Positions 1 through 8,092 of a stretch of 64,000 nt of DNA are shown here, piece after piece. Every line of letters begins with the position of its first letter. Positions within the stretch are counted from its first letter, which is position 1. The notes under the pieces were generated by a model. The model did no database searches. It was not told where the DNA came from and worked only from the letters and a program-made list of their open reading frames with translations. The translations under genes and the position numbers were made by a program. Source of the DNA: Candidatus Omnitrophota bacterium (lineage in GTDB: Bacteria > CAIJMQ01); assembly GCA_018812925.1 (NCBI GenBank), contig JAHJCU010000004.1:494289-558288 (forward strand). The letters are read 5' to 3'.

Positions 1-57
1 TGTGTTAATATTAACCTAATATAGGCTCATTATATCTATGCGAGCGTGATTTGTCAA

Positions 58-160
58 CCCCGTTAGAGATTTAATAAGTTGCTCATTATCTATCATACAA
101 TATGATAGTTGCTTATCCCGTTAATAAAATATTTAGTGTTTTTTTAAATCTCTAACGGGG
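58..160. repeat. MITE-like inverted repeat, family R2, copy 1
   Basis: A perfect 16-bp terminal inverted repeat (CCCCGTTAGAGATTTA at 58-73, its complement at 145-160) encloses about 70 AT-rich bases. TCAA lies directly outside both ends (54-57 and 161-164), like a target-site duplication. No ORF lies inside. The right arm overlaps the 3' end of der and supplies its last codons and stop. Related copies are at 35161-35262, 6891-7047 and, diverged, 38109-38177. Bases 1-57 hold nothing I recognise. Confidence 0.8.
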
Positions 161-1569
161 TCAATTTTCCCTATCCGCCCGTGTTTTTGTCGTGTGTTTC
201 GTATTTTTATTATTAACGGGATTCCTTCCAACCCAAATTTTTTGTGTAGATGGTGTGTGACAAACCTAAGAAAAGTTTTATCTATACCTGAGGGATTGTT
301 TGTTCTTAGGATAATGTTGTTTGGGCGAGCGTGGTTTTGTGTTAAATCGTAAATTCTTGTTCCCGCCCTTGGCATACGTTTCGCCTTAATCTCGGCCAGT
401 GCATCTGCCAGCTGGGTTCTTGTAATCGGCTTTTTATAGGCAAGGATTATTTCTTTTGCTTTGGTAAGCGCTACCTCAAGGTTTTTGCCTGTTACGCCGG
501 AAGTAAATATGAAAGGGGCGAAGTCAAGAAAGTTAAATTGGCTCTTTACGGCATTAAGATACTCTTCTTTTTCGTCCAAACTTTTTTCGGGCTGGAGGAG
601 TTTACCTTTATTGTAAATATTTTTGGTCTTGCTTTTAGTTTGCTCAGGCGAAGATAGTGGACGCAGGGACGCAGGGATTAAGTCGCTTTTGTTTAACAGG
701 ATTATTACGGCTTTTGCGTGTTCCTCCAAAAATGAACCGATTGATAAATCTTCTCGTATAATGCCCATACTCATATCAAGAAGGAAGAAGACCATATCTG
801 AATCGGCTATGGCTTTTTTTGTTTTCTTTACCGCTACCTTTTCTAAGCCTTCTCTGATTCTTCCCTCTCGTCTTATACCGCTTGTATCAAGCAGCATAAA
901 TTTATCTTCTCCAAGAGAAAAAGGAATTTCAACGATATCTCTTGTTGTTCCGGGGACATCGTGGACTATTACTCTCTGGCTCCCAAATAGTTTGTTTATT
1001 AAAGTGGATTTGCCGACATTGGGATGTCCCACAATCATTACGCTAAAAGGTTTTTGTCCTTTTTTGATTTCCCCTTTTGGGATTTTTGCTGAAATTTTTT
1101 CCATCAACTCGTTTATATTGAGTCCGTGTATTGCGGAAATAGATATCGTGTCGGAGAAACCCATTTTATAAAATTCGCCGGAAAGAGCCTCTCTTTTATT
1201 ACCTTCTATTTTGTTTACGACCAGAATTATCGGCTTACCGGTTTTTCTCAATAATTGGCAAATTTCTTCGTCCCAGTTATGAAGCCCTTCTTCGCCGTCA
1301 ACAAGAAAGAGCATAAGGTCTGCTTCTTTTATGCTGTAGGCGACCTGCTTTTTTATTTCTTGGGTTAGCGTTTGCGTGTCGTCGGGAATAATTCCGCCGG
1401 TGTCTATTAACTCAAAGATTGTTTTGCCCCAGTACACTTCGCCGTAGAGACGGTCTCTTGTTACGCCGGGTTTGGCGTCAACAATTGAAGCCCGGCTTTT
1501 TGTTAGACGGTTAAATAATGTGGATTTACCCACATTGGGACGACCGACAATAGCAACTTTTGGTAGCAT
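133..1569 (-). CDS. der: Ribosome biogenesis GTPase Der (EngA)
   Basis: Double GTPase needed for 50S subunit maturation. Two G domains follow one another: GRPNVGKS near residue 9 and GHPNVGKS near residue 181, each with a DTxG switch and an NKxE/NKSD specificity motif, then a C-terminal KH-like domain. At 478 aa it is somewhat long for the family. Most of the excess is a polar stretch at about residues 299-335 in the second G domain, just after NKSDL. The last residues (PVRDLKKH) are encoded by the R2 inverted repeat, so the natural C-terminus was probably altered by that insertion. Family call is firm; the two insertions are my inference. Confidence 0.97.
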   Translation of the reverse strand: MLPKVAIVGRPNVGKSTLFNRLTKSRASIVDAKPGVTRDRLYGEVYWGKTIFELIDTGGIIPDDTQTLTQEIKKQVAYSIKEADLMLFLVDGEEGLHNWDEEICQLLRKTGKPIILVVNKIEGNKREALSGEFYKMGFSDTISISAIHGLNINELMEKISAKIPKGEIKKGQKPFSVMIVGHPNVGKSTLINKLFGSQRVIVHDVPGTTRDIVEIPFSLGEDKFMLLDTSGIRREGRIREGLEKVAVKKTKKAIADSDMVFFLLDMSMGIIREDLSIGSFLEEHAKAVIILLNKSDLIPASLRPLSSPEQTKSKTKNIYNKGKLLQPEKSLDEKEEYLNAVKSQFNFLDFAPFIFTSGVTGKNLEVALTKAKEIILAYKKPITRTQLADALAEIKAKRMPRAGTRIYDLTQNHARPNNIILRTNNPSGIDKTFLRFVTHHLHKKFGLEGIPLIIKIRNTRQKHGRIGKIDPVRDLKKH

Positions 1570-1611
1570 TTTAAAGAATGTTTTGGGAGTTATGGTTACA
1601 ACACTCGTTTT

Positions 1612-1729
1612 TTCGTAATCAGTAATTAGTAATCGGTAAATGGTAATTAAAGAACCATAAACAGTAATTAACTAATCCAAAAAATTTTTAAAGTTACAGT
1701 TTACGCTTTACGAGTTACCAGTTACGAAA
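1612..1729. repeat. AT-rich foldback repeat, GTAA dialect, copy 1
   Basis: Fills the der/csgG-like gap. The left half is built of degenerate words such as TAATCAGTAATTAGTAATC. The right half is the same vocabulary in inverted orientation, ending GAGTTACCAGTTACGAAAC, so the ends can fold back (TTTCGTAA against TTACGAAA). Similar elements lie at 24179-24256 and 60239-60358. There is no coding content and no transposase. Confidence 0.7.
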
Positions 1730-1737
1730 CTTAACAA

Positions 1738-2727
1738 TTATTTAACTACATCCCCATATTTAAAGCCCGAACCTTCTAAAATTTTGGCTTTGGAGAATTT
1801 CTCTTCGACTGATGTTACTTCTATTCTGCCTATTCTTGATTCTTCCTTACCCAAAGAAAGTCCGGTTGCGGGGTCAATTAGTTCTTCACCCACACCATAA
1901 ACAGTATATGTAGTTCCTACAGACATATTCACATCTTGCCCGCCGGAAATATAAACGACATTATTGTTATCAACTTTTACAATGCTTGACTGCCAGGAGA
2001 CATTTTCCATTTCGCGTACAATGAATTTAACAGCATCTCTAATGGCGTGTCTTGTTGCTTCTCCAAGCGGGGTTTTCCAATATCCTCCGACTCCGAATGC
2101 AACATCACCGGAAACACCTCCAAGTGCCATACCTGTAGTTTTTGCTTCGCCTACTGCGCGATGGGATTGAAGAACTTCACCTGTCGAGGTATCATATATT
2201 CTTAAATCAAGTGCTACGTGAGCCACACTGCCACCTATGCCGATACCGATGCCTTTTATAGCAATTCCGCCCGCTCCGCCGGATTTTGATGCTTCATATT
2301 CGGTGACTGCGCCTCTTATTAAAATCTGCGCTCCGATTAATCTATTAACTTTTGGACCGGTGATTCCGGCTAGTTTTCCTTGTTCCTGTAATCTTTGTTC
2401 GCTTAAAATATCTCCTAAATCGGTTCTTTCCACGACTATAAATCTGCCGGTATTGATTAGTGCTGTTGTGAGCATTTCAGCCATCCCGTCACCAAGGCGC
2501 GCCTCTCCTCTCCAGCCGGATTTATTCTCAAAGCCGGATACACCTATTCTTTTCTTTATGCCGTGAAAAGGTTCTGGGGCAATTATTCCTTCTTCTTCCT
2601 CTTCTGCTCGTATGTATTCTCTCTGGGATGTTGTCTGTGCTGATTTCATCTTCGCAAAACTTGGAACATAAGATAATCCAAAAATTAAAAGGACTGCCAT
2701 TGACCAACAAGCGAACTTTTTGAACAT
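1738..2727 (-). CDS. CsgG/HfaB-family protein, probably exported
   Basis: 329 aa. An N-terminal signal peptide (basic start, hydrophobic core, AxA-like end at SYVPSFA near residue 25) is followed by an acidic EEEEE linker and a CsgG domain (IGVSGFENKSG, then GDGMAEMLTTALINTGRF and the ERTDLGDILSEQ segment). CsgG forms an outer-membrane secretion pore for curli; HfaB is a holdfast anchor. No lipobox cysteine is visible, unlike true CsgG, and there are no curli genes nearby, so a role in curli export is not supported. The glycine-rich stretch at about residues 151-165 is typical of CsgG-like paralogues. Start supported by AAAGGAGG eight bases before ATG. Confidence 0.85.
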   Translation of the reverse strand: MFKKFACWSMAVLLIFGLSYVPSFAKMKSAQTTSQREYIRAEEEEEGIIAPEPFHGIKKRIGVSGFENKSGWRGEARLGDGMAEMLTTALINTGRFIVVERTDLGDILSEQRLQEQGKLAGITGPKVNRLIGAQILIRGAVTEYEASKSGGAGGIAIKGIGIGIGGSVAHVALDLRIYDTSTGEVLQSHRAVGEAKTTGMALGGVSGDVAFGVGGYWKTPLGEATRHAIRDAVKFIVREMENVSWQSSIVKVDNNNVVYISGGQDVNMSVGTTYTVYGVGEELIDPATGLSLGKEESRIGRIEVTSVEEKFSKAKILEGSGFKYGDVVK

Positions 2728-2788
2728 TGCTTTTCCTCCTTTTTGAAAGTTACGATTATACGGATTTTAACACTATTACACACATTGT

Positions 2789-3565
2789 TTAAGGGGCAGT
2801 CAAATATGAAGCTTCTGTTAAAATCTTTGCTTTCATTATTTCCTCAACAAACTGAAGCGATTTGGGTCTTTTGCCGATGGAATGAAATAAATAATAATGA
2901 ATTACGCCTTTTACCTGTCCCAAGAGTTTAGGAACAACACTAATCCGCGCAAGAGTTTCTATTTGTGTTTTTATCAGGATTTTCATAAGCGCTATGGTAT
3001 TGGGCAGAATGTCTATAGAGCGGGTGTCCTTATTATGACAATCCGGGCAAATGATTCCGCCGAGGAGTGGGCTGAATTTATAAGATACAGGTTCTTTTTT
3101 ACAGCTCACGCAATTGGTGAGTACGGGGCCATATCCCGCCAACCTTAACAGATTTAATTCAAAAAACGGCAATAATAAGCTAGGGAGATTTGGTTCTTTT
3201 TCCAGATAAGAGAGACAAGCTAGTAAAAAATCAAAGATTTTTTCGTCTTGGTCCTGTATTAGTTCCTGAACTATTTCCATCCAGTATGTTGCAAAAGACG
3301 ATTTCAAAATATTTTCTCGTATTCCTATATAAAAATTCTTTTGCTCGCATTTTCCTATTAGATGGACTTCACTGTTTCGACTTTTATAGAATGAGATGTA
3401 ATCGTGGGAAAACAGTTCCAAGGAACTGCCGAAATATTTCTGTTTTTTTCTTGCGCCTTTTGCAAGCCCTTTTAAAACTCCAAAATCGCGCGTGTAGAAA
3501 ACCGCAAGTTTGCTGGTTTCTCTTACGTCAAAACTTCTTAAAACAATGCCCTCAGTCTCTTCCAT
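2789..3565 (-). CDS. recO: DNA repair protein RecO
   Basis: 258 aa. Acts in the RecF pathway, annealing DNA and loading RecA with RecR. The N-terminal OB fold is visible as EGIVLRSFDVRETSKL then FYTRDFGVLKGLAKGARK. The middle is helical, and a zinc-ribbon-like Cys set (CVSC, then CPDC about 20 residues on) sits near residue 160, as in zinc-containing RecO proteins. Length is normal. recF and recR are not in the window. The start lacks a strong ribosome binding site, but METEGIV matches the family start. Confidence 0.93.
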   Translation of the reverse strand: MEETEGIVLRSFDVRETSKLAVFYTRDFGVLKGLAKGARKKQKYFGSSLELFSHDYISFYKSRNSEVHLIGKCEQKNFYIGIRENILKSSFATYWMEIVQELIQDQDEKIFDFLLACLSYLEKEPNLPSLLLPFFELNLLRLAGYGPVLTNCVSCKKEPVSYKFSPLLGGIICPDCHNKDTRSIDILPNTIALMKILIKTQIETLARISVVPKLLGQVKGVIHYYLFHSIGKRPKSLQFVEEIMKAKILTEASYLTAP

Positions 3566-3603
3566 TTCGCAAATTATTCTACTATCTTAATATAAAGATT
3601 GCA

Positions 3604-3655
3604 ATTATATACGTCAGAAATCAGATGTCAGAAAACAGAGGACAGAAAAAGTCTG
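3604..3655. repeat. AT-rich word repeat, CAGAAAACAG dialect, copy 1
   Basis: Lies between the divergent recO and acyl-CoA ligase genes. Built of imperfect words GTCAGAAATCAGATGTCAG and AAAACAGAGGACAG. The same vocabulary returns at 13131-13196 and 21444-21505. No function is visible. Promoters for both flanking genes must lie in or beside it. Confidence 0.55.
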
Positions 3656-3735
3656 ATAACTGCTTTTTGATGGGCTGGAAGGTTTATTTCTAACTGGTTT
3701 TGTGATATAAAAAACATTCACATAAGGAGTTGCAG

Positions 3736-5256
3736 TTGACGCTTGGCGAACTTATAAATTTAAAAGCGGAAGAATTTAGGGACCACGTGGCGTTTGTCCA
3801 ACCCGGCGAAGCCTCCTTAACCTACAAAGTTTTTAATCAAAAAGTAAATCAACTCGCCAATTTTTTATTACACAAGGGATTAAAAAAAGGCGACAAAGTA
3901 GCCATATTGCTCCAGAACTGCCTGGAGTTTATTATTTCTTATTTTGCGATAGTAAAAATAGGAGCTGTTGTCCTGCCTCTTAATAATATGCTTACCTTTG
4001 AAGAGTTGGACTTTATCCTCAAAGACGCAAAAACAGTTGCGCTGATTACTTCCGAAACTTTCAAAGAAACAGCCGATGAATTGATGGCAAGAGTGGATTC
4101 TCTAAAATTGCAATTAAAAGTGGAAAACTTTGAAAGTGAATGTTTTCAACCTGCCCGTGCTTCTTCGTCGGGAGCAGACGGGGAAAATTTATCCTGTTCG
4201 TGTCAAGAAGAAGATGTCGCAACATTGATTTACACTTCGGGGACAACCGGTTCTCCCAAGGGCGTTATGCTGACGCATAAAAACCTTATATCCAATGCTC
4301 AAGCGTGTCTTAAAAAAATAACGGTTACGCCAAAGGATAATTTTTCCTGTCTTTTACTTCTGTACCACTCTTTTACCATCACGACTTGTGTTTTGGTGCC
4401 TTTGTACGCAGGCGCGACATCGGTAATCATAAAATCCTTAAAAAACTTCAAGGAAGTTTTTAAACAATTGTTAAAAAGTAAAGTAACGGTGTTGATTGCA
4501 ATTCCTCCGATTTATAGAATTTTAGTTGAAGCAAAAACCCCGTCTTTTCTCACGGCGTTTCCTTTTAGATTGTTCTTAAACCCCATAAGATTATGCGTAT
4601 CAGGAGGAGAAGCGTTGCCTTTAGAAGTTATGAAAAAATTCGAAGCGAAATTCCACATCCCTCTCATAGAAGGTTATGGATTGACAGAAGCGTCGCCTGT
4701 TGTAACGCTATCGCCCATTAAAAAGAAAAAGTTAGGCTCTGTTGGCAAAGCGCTTGAAGGTGTTGAAATAAAAATAATTAATGAACAAGACCAGGAAGTG
4801 TCTATAGGAGAAGTAGGCGAGGTTTTAGTAAAAGGCTCTTCTGTTATGAAAGGGTATTACGATAAACCCGAAGAAACGAGAAACGCCATAAAAAACGGTT
4901 GGCTTTACACCGGGGATTTGGGGAAACTTGATAAGGAAGGGTTTTTATATATCGTAGACAGAAAAAAAGATTTAATAGTAATGAAAGGATTAAACATTTA
5001 TCCAAAGGAAGTTGAAGACGCGCTATATACTCATACGAAAATAAAAGAAGCCGCGGTGGTTGGCAAAAAGTTGGAAGACGGTGACGAAGTGCCGATAGCT
5101 TATATCGTGCTGCAGGAAGGCGAGAATATAACACAAGAGGAAATACATAAGTATTTACAGCATTCTCTAGCTCATTATAAAATTCCCAGAAGGATAGAAT
5201 TTAGAAAAGAATTGCCAAAAACACCGACAGGAAAAATCTTGAAGAGATTTCTATAA
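3736..5256 (+). CDS. AMP-forming acyl-CoA ligase (long-chain type)
   Basis: About 506 aa, ANL superfamily. Activates a carboxylic acid with ATP to an acyl-adenylate and transfers it to CoA. Motifs: YTSGTTGSPKGVMLTH near residue 175, YGLTEASPV, YTGDLGKLDKEGFLYIVDR, and the C-terminal lysine motif TPTGKILK. A TTG at 3730 is also open, but AAGGAG at 3724-3729 is only properly spaced for the TTG at 3736, so I start there. About 12 residues near 140-151 (PARASSSGADGE) are encoded by a GC-rich palindrome at 4150-4182 that looks inserted in frame. Substrate chain length cannot be read from sequence. Confidence 0.9.
   Translation: MTLGELINLKAEEFRDHVAFVQPGEASLTYKVFNQKVNQLANFLLHKGLKKGDKVAILLQNCLEFIISYFAIVKIGAVVLPLNNMLTFEELDFILKDAKTVALITSETFKETADELMARVDSLKLQLKVENFESECFQPARASSSGADGENLSCSCQEEDVATLIYTSGTTGSPKGVMLTHKNLISNAQACLKKITVTPKDNFSCLLLLYHSFTITTCVLVPLYAGATSVIIKSLKNFKEVFKQLLKSKVTVLIAIPPIYRILVEAKTPSFLTAFPFRLFLNPIRLCVSGGEALPLEVMKKFEAKFHIPLIEGYGLTEASPVVTLSPIKKKKLGSVGKALEGVEIKIINEQDQEVSIGEVGEVLVKGSSVMKGYYDKPEETRNAIKNGWLYTGDLGKLDKEGFLYIVDRKKDLIVMKGLNIYPKEVEDALYTHTKIKEAAVVGKKLEDGDEVPIAYIVLQEGENITQEEIHKYLQHSLAHYKIPRRIEFRKELPKTPTGKILKRFL
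4150..4182. repeat. GC-rich palindrome inside the acyl-CoA ligase gene
   Basis: The arms CCCGT and ACGGG, helped by inner GCT/AGC, fold around TTCTTCGTCGGG. It is in frame and falls in a variable linker just before the adenylate-binding core. Its word order resembles the palindromic stretch inside lon at 49578-49608. It is weaker than the R1 copies and may be chance. Confidence 0.4.
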
Positions 5257-5303
5257 AATTTTAAAGAGAATGTTGGTATAATTACAATATAAAAAATAAA
5301 AAA

Positions 5304-5406
5304 CGGATACTTGATGTTAGATTCCTGATACTAGTAAAAACAGTAGAAACAAATAAATAGAATTCTTTTACGAGCATCTAGTATCCAGTATCCAGAATTG
5401 GATTAG
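5304..5406. repeat. AT-rich word repeat, CTAGTATCC dialect, copy 1
   Basis: Occupies most of the 167-base gap before gltX. Words such as GGATACTTGATG, CCTGATACTAGTA, CATCTAGTATCCAGTATCC and CAGAATTGGAT repeat in both orientations, so the left and right thirds are partly complementary. Other examples: 22696-22760, 27112-27134, 61611-61690, 63967-64000. Confidence 0.6.
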
Positions 5407-5423
5407 TGGGGGAATTATAAATT

Positions 5424-6866
5424 ATGATTAGAGTAAGATTTGCGCCTTCGCCTACCGGATTTTTACACATTGGTGGTGCTAGGACAGCGCTTTTTAACTG
5501 GTTGTTTGCAAAACATAATAAAGGTAAATTCATTCTTAGGATTGAAGATACCGACGCCGCGCGTTCCACTAAAGAAGCTGAAGAACAAATCCTAGATTCG
5601 CTTAAATGGTTGGGACTTGATTGGGACGAAGGACCTCTAATTGGCGGACCTCACGAACCATATTATCAAAGCCAAAGAGGAGAAATTCACAAGAAATTTA
5701 TAACCCAATTATTAGGCGAAGGAAAAGCCTATCCTTGTTATTGCACACCGGAAGAACTTAGCGCGCTAAGAGAAGAACTGAAGAAAAAAGGTGAAGTTCC
5801 CAGATATAACGGCAAATGTAGAAATCTTAGCAAAGAGGAAACGGAGAAATTAATAAAAGAAGGTAGAAAAAAAGTTATAAGATTTAAATGGACCAAGCCT
5901 GTTCTTCCTTTCAAAGACGCAGTCCACGGAGACATAGATTTTTCAGAACATAAATTTGACGATTTTGTCATACTTAAACCAGACGGCAATCCTACATATA
6001 ATTTTTCGTGTGTTGTGGATGATTATACGATGGAAATAACGCACGTGATAAGGGGCGACGACCATATAACGAACACGCCGCGGCAACTGGCTCTTTATGA
6101 TGCGCTTGATTTTAAGCCCCCTATATTTGCTCATATACCTCTGATACTTGGTCCTGACAAGACGCGTCTTTCAAAAAGGCATGGCGCGGTGGGGCTACTT
6201 GAGTATAAGAAGGAAGGATATCTGCCTGAAGCATTGATGAATTTTATTTCGCTTTTAGGATGGTCACCCGGGACAAATCAGGAAATTATGTCTAAGGAAG
6301 AACTGATAAACTCTTTTTCTTTGGAAAGGATAATCAGCCGCAACGCCGTCTTTAATAAAGAAAAACTTGATTGGATGAACGGCTTTTACTTAAAGCATAT
6401 GCCGACGGAAAAATTGCTTGAACACCTCCTGCCTTATCTGAAAGAAGCAGGTTTCGTAAATGATAAAATAGATACGGATAAATTGACAAAAATAGTGGAA
6501 CTTTACAAACCACGAATAAGAACGCTTGAGCAGATGGTTAATAACGCTGATTTTTTGTTTCAGGATAAACTTAATTACAATGAAAAGGCGGTCAACAAAT
6601 TTTTAAAAAGGGATTATGTCCCTTCGCTTTTTGAAAAAGTCGAAAAACGGTTGGAAGAACTACAGTCTTTTAATACGCAGGAAATAGAAAATACTTTAAG
6701 GGAACTTGCAGAAGAACTGAAAATGAAGGGCGGCGATTTTATTCATCCCTTGAGAGTGGCGCTCACCGGAAAAGAAGTATCGCCACCGATTTTTGACACG
6801 ATGGCTCTATTAGGTAAAGAGAAAACCATACAAAGAATAAAAGACGGCAAAAAACTGGTAGCATAG
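5424..6866 (+). CDS. gltX: Glutamyl-tRNA synthetase
   Basis: 480 aa, class I synthetase that charges tRNA-Glu (and possibly tRNA-Gln). The HIGH-type motif is seen as SPTGFLHIGGART near residue 8 and the KMSKS-type motif as TRLSKRHG. The C-terminal anticodon-binding helices are complete and the length is typical. A tRNA-Gln gene lies downstream, but neither glnS nor gatCAB is in the window, so discriminating versus non-discriminating activity is open. ispE begins 11 bases after the stop. Confidence 0.97.
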   Translation: MIRVRFAPSPTGFLHIGGARTALFNWLFAKHNKGKFILRIEDTDAARSTKEAEEQILDSLKWLGLDWDEGPLIGGPHEPYYQSQRGEIHKKFITQLLGEGKAYPCYCTPEELSALREELKKKGEVPRYNGKCRNLSKEETEKLIKEGRKKVIRFKWTKPVLPFKDAVHGDIDFSEHKFDDFVILKPDGNPTYNFSCVVDDYTMEITHVIRGDDHITNTPRQLALYDALDFKPPIFAHIPLILGPDKTRLSKRHGAVGLLEYKKEGYLPEALMNFISLLGWSPGTNQEIMSKEELINSFSLERIISRNAVFNKEKLDWMNGFYLKHMPTEKLLEHLLPYLKEAGFVNDKIDTDKLTKIVELYKPRIRTLEQMVNNADFLFQDKLNYNEKAVNKFLKRDYVPSLFEKVEKRLEELQSFNTQEIENTLRELAEELKMKGGDFIHPLRVALTGKEVSPPIFDTMALLGKEKTIQRIKDGKKLVA

Positions 6867-6877
6867 TAGAACTTCTT

Positions 6878-7957
6878 ATGAATGAACTTCACCCCGTTAG
6901 AGATAAAAATCACGCACTTTATATACACAGTTTGAAGAACAAAGAGAATAATAAACGATATACAGTTGCTAAAGATAGTTTACGGTTGCCATACACGCAA
7001 TGGCAACCTACCTGCCCGCTTCGCAGCAGGCGGGTCTCTAACGAGGTAAAGGTAATATCCTCCGCTAAAGTCAATCTTTTCCTTGAAGTTATAGGGAAAC
7101 GACCCGACGGGTACCACAATATAGAAACAATCTTCCAAGAAATAGACCTGCACGATGAAATTTTGATAAGAAAGAAAGCCGAGCAAGGCATTGATATAAA
7201 AGTTTCCCCCTCCTTAAATATAACAAAAGAAGATAATATTGCTTACAAAGCCGCCAAATTAATTCAGCAAAAGGCGAAAAAAAATAATAGTGGTATTGAA
7301 ATCTTTATAGAAAAAAGAATTCCCCCAGGAAGAGGTCTTGGCGGAGGAAGTAGTAACGCAGCAGCGGTTTTAAGGGGTTTGAACCAGTTATGGCAACTGA
7401 ATTTTTCTTTGGAAGAATTGGCGGATTTAGGCAGACAACTCGGTATGGATGTGCCCTTTTTCATTTATGGAGGAACCTGCTTGGGAACCCAAAGAGGTGA
7501 AGTTATTACACCTGTAGAGAATTTTGCGGGTTTCAGAATTCTTATTATCTGGCCTAATTTTTCCATATCGACTGCCGATATATATAAAAACGTGTCTTGT
7601 TGCCTTCCTATTGGTTGCGGGCAGGCGGGCTTGACTAAAAAAAAGAGAAGTGCTAAATTACTTTTAGAAGCTTTGAAAATAAACGACTTTGAAGGAGTAA
7701 AAAAACATTTTTTCAACCGCTTGGAAGATGTGGCATTCAAAAATTATCCTCTTCTTTGTCAATTTAAACAACAGATTAAATCCCTTTATACAGGAGATAA
7801 TATTATTATGAGTGGTTCCGGTTCGGCATTTTTTGCTATTTTGCCCGACGAAGGGGTAAACGAAGAATATATTAAAAAGGAAATAATTAAACTTAAAGGA
7901 GGTTGCTATATAGGAAAAACATTGCCCGCCTTATTGCGAGGCAAGCCCGCTGTTTAG
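6878..7957 (+). CDS. ispE: 4-diphosphocytidyl-2-C-methyl-D-erythritol kinase (start disturbed)
   Basis: GHMP kinase of the MEP isoprenoid pathway. Recognisable homology begins at KVISSAKVNLFLEVIGKRPDGYH (codons from about 7049) and includes the ATP loop PPGRGLGGGSSNAAAVL and the late GSGSAFFA motif. The family start methionine is absent there; the open frame runs back to an ATG at 6878, adding about 57 residues encoded by an R2 inverted repeat with an R1 palindrome inside. Either that leader is translated or a TTG near 6986 is used. A second R1-like palindrome (7602-7629) adds about 10 residues (CLPIGCGQAG), and the C-terminus (LPALLRGKPAV) also lies in a palindromic stretch. Confidence 0.9.
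   Translation: MNELHPVRDKNHALYIHSLKNKENNKRYTVAKDSLRLPYTQWQPTCPLRSRRVSNEVKVISSAKVNLFLEVIGKRPDGYHNIETIFQEIDLHDEILIRKKAEQGIDIKVSPSLNITKEDNIAYKAAKLIQQKAKKNNSGIEIFIEKRIPPGRGLGGGSSNAAAVLRGLNQLWQLNFSLEELADLGRQLGMDVPFFIYGGTCLGTQRGEVITPVENFAGFRILIIWPNFSISTADIYKNVSCCLPIGCGQAGLTKKKRSAKLLLEALKINDFEGVKKHFFNRLEDVAFKNYPLLCQFKQQIKSLYTGDNIIMSGSGSAFFAILPDEGVNEEYIKKEIIKLKGGCYIGKTLPALLRGKPAV
6891..7047. repeat. R2 inverted repeat, copy 3, interrupted by an R1 palindrome
   Basis: Left arm ACCCCGTTAGAGA (6891-6903) pairs with right arm TCTCTAACGAGGT (7035-7047), with one mismatch. At 157 bp it is longer than copies 1 and 2 (about 103 bp), partly because the R1 palindrome at 7011-7034 abuts the right arm. The inside also holds TTGCCATACACGCAATGGCAA, itself a hairpin. 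The whole element lies where the 5' end of ispE should be. Confidence 0.7.
7011..7034. repeat. R1 GC palindrome, copy A
   Basis: 24 bp: arm CCTGCCCGC, loop TTCGCA, arm GCAGGCGGG. It is the exact reverse complement of the copy at 32797-32820 inside porA. The GC-rich sequence contrasts sharply with its AT-rich surroundings. Confidence 0.85.
7602..7629. repeat. R1 variant inside ispE
   Basis: Matches the reverse complement of the intergenic copy at 22713-22740 over a run of about 24 bases with two differences, including GGTTGCGGGCAGG. It is in frame and encodes roughly LPIGCGQAG in a part of IspE that varies between species. Confidence 0.7.
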
Positions 7958-7991
7958 GACGGACAAAATCTTCATTACCGGTTATTTAACC

Positions 7992-8022
7992 CTCGCCTGC
8001 CAGGTGGTCATGTCGGGCAGGG
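7992..8022. repeat. R1-like palindrome upstream of spoVG
   Basis: CTCGCCTGCC and GTCGGGCAGGG flank AGGTGGTCAT in the 135-base gap between ispE and spoVG. The outer CCTGCC/GGCAGG core is shared with R1. The rest of the gap shows only the spoVG ribosome binding site CAGGAGG at 8080-8086. Confidence 0.5.
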
Positions 8023-8092
8023 ATTGCAAAAGGCGTTGTAATTTAAACAACAGCTATAACCGCAGAGGTTATATGGTACAGGAGGTTAAAAA

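Noticed and set aside
3190-3693. 167-codon plus-strand frame
   Set aside because: Lies antisense to recO, which is conserved along its length; the composition is not protein-like.
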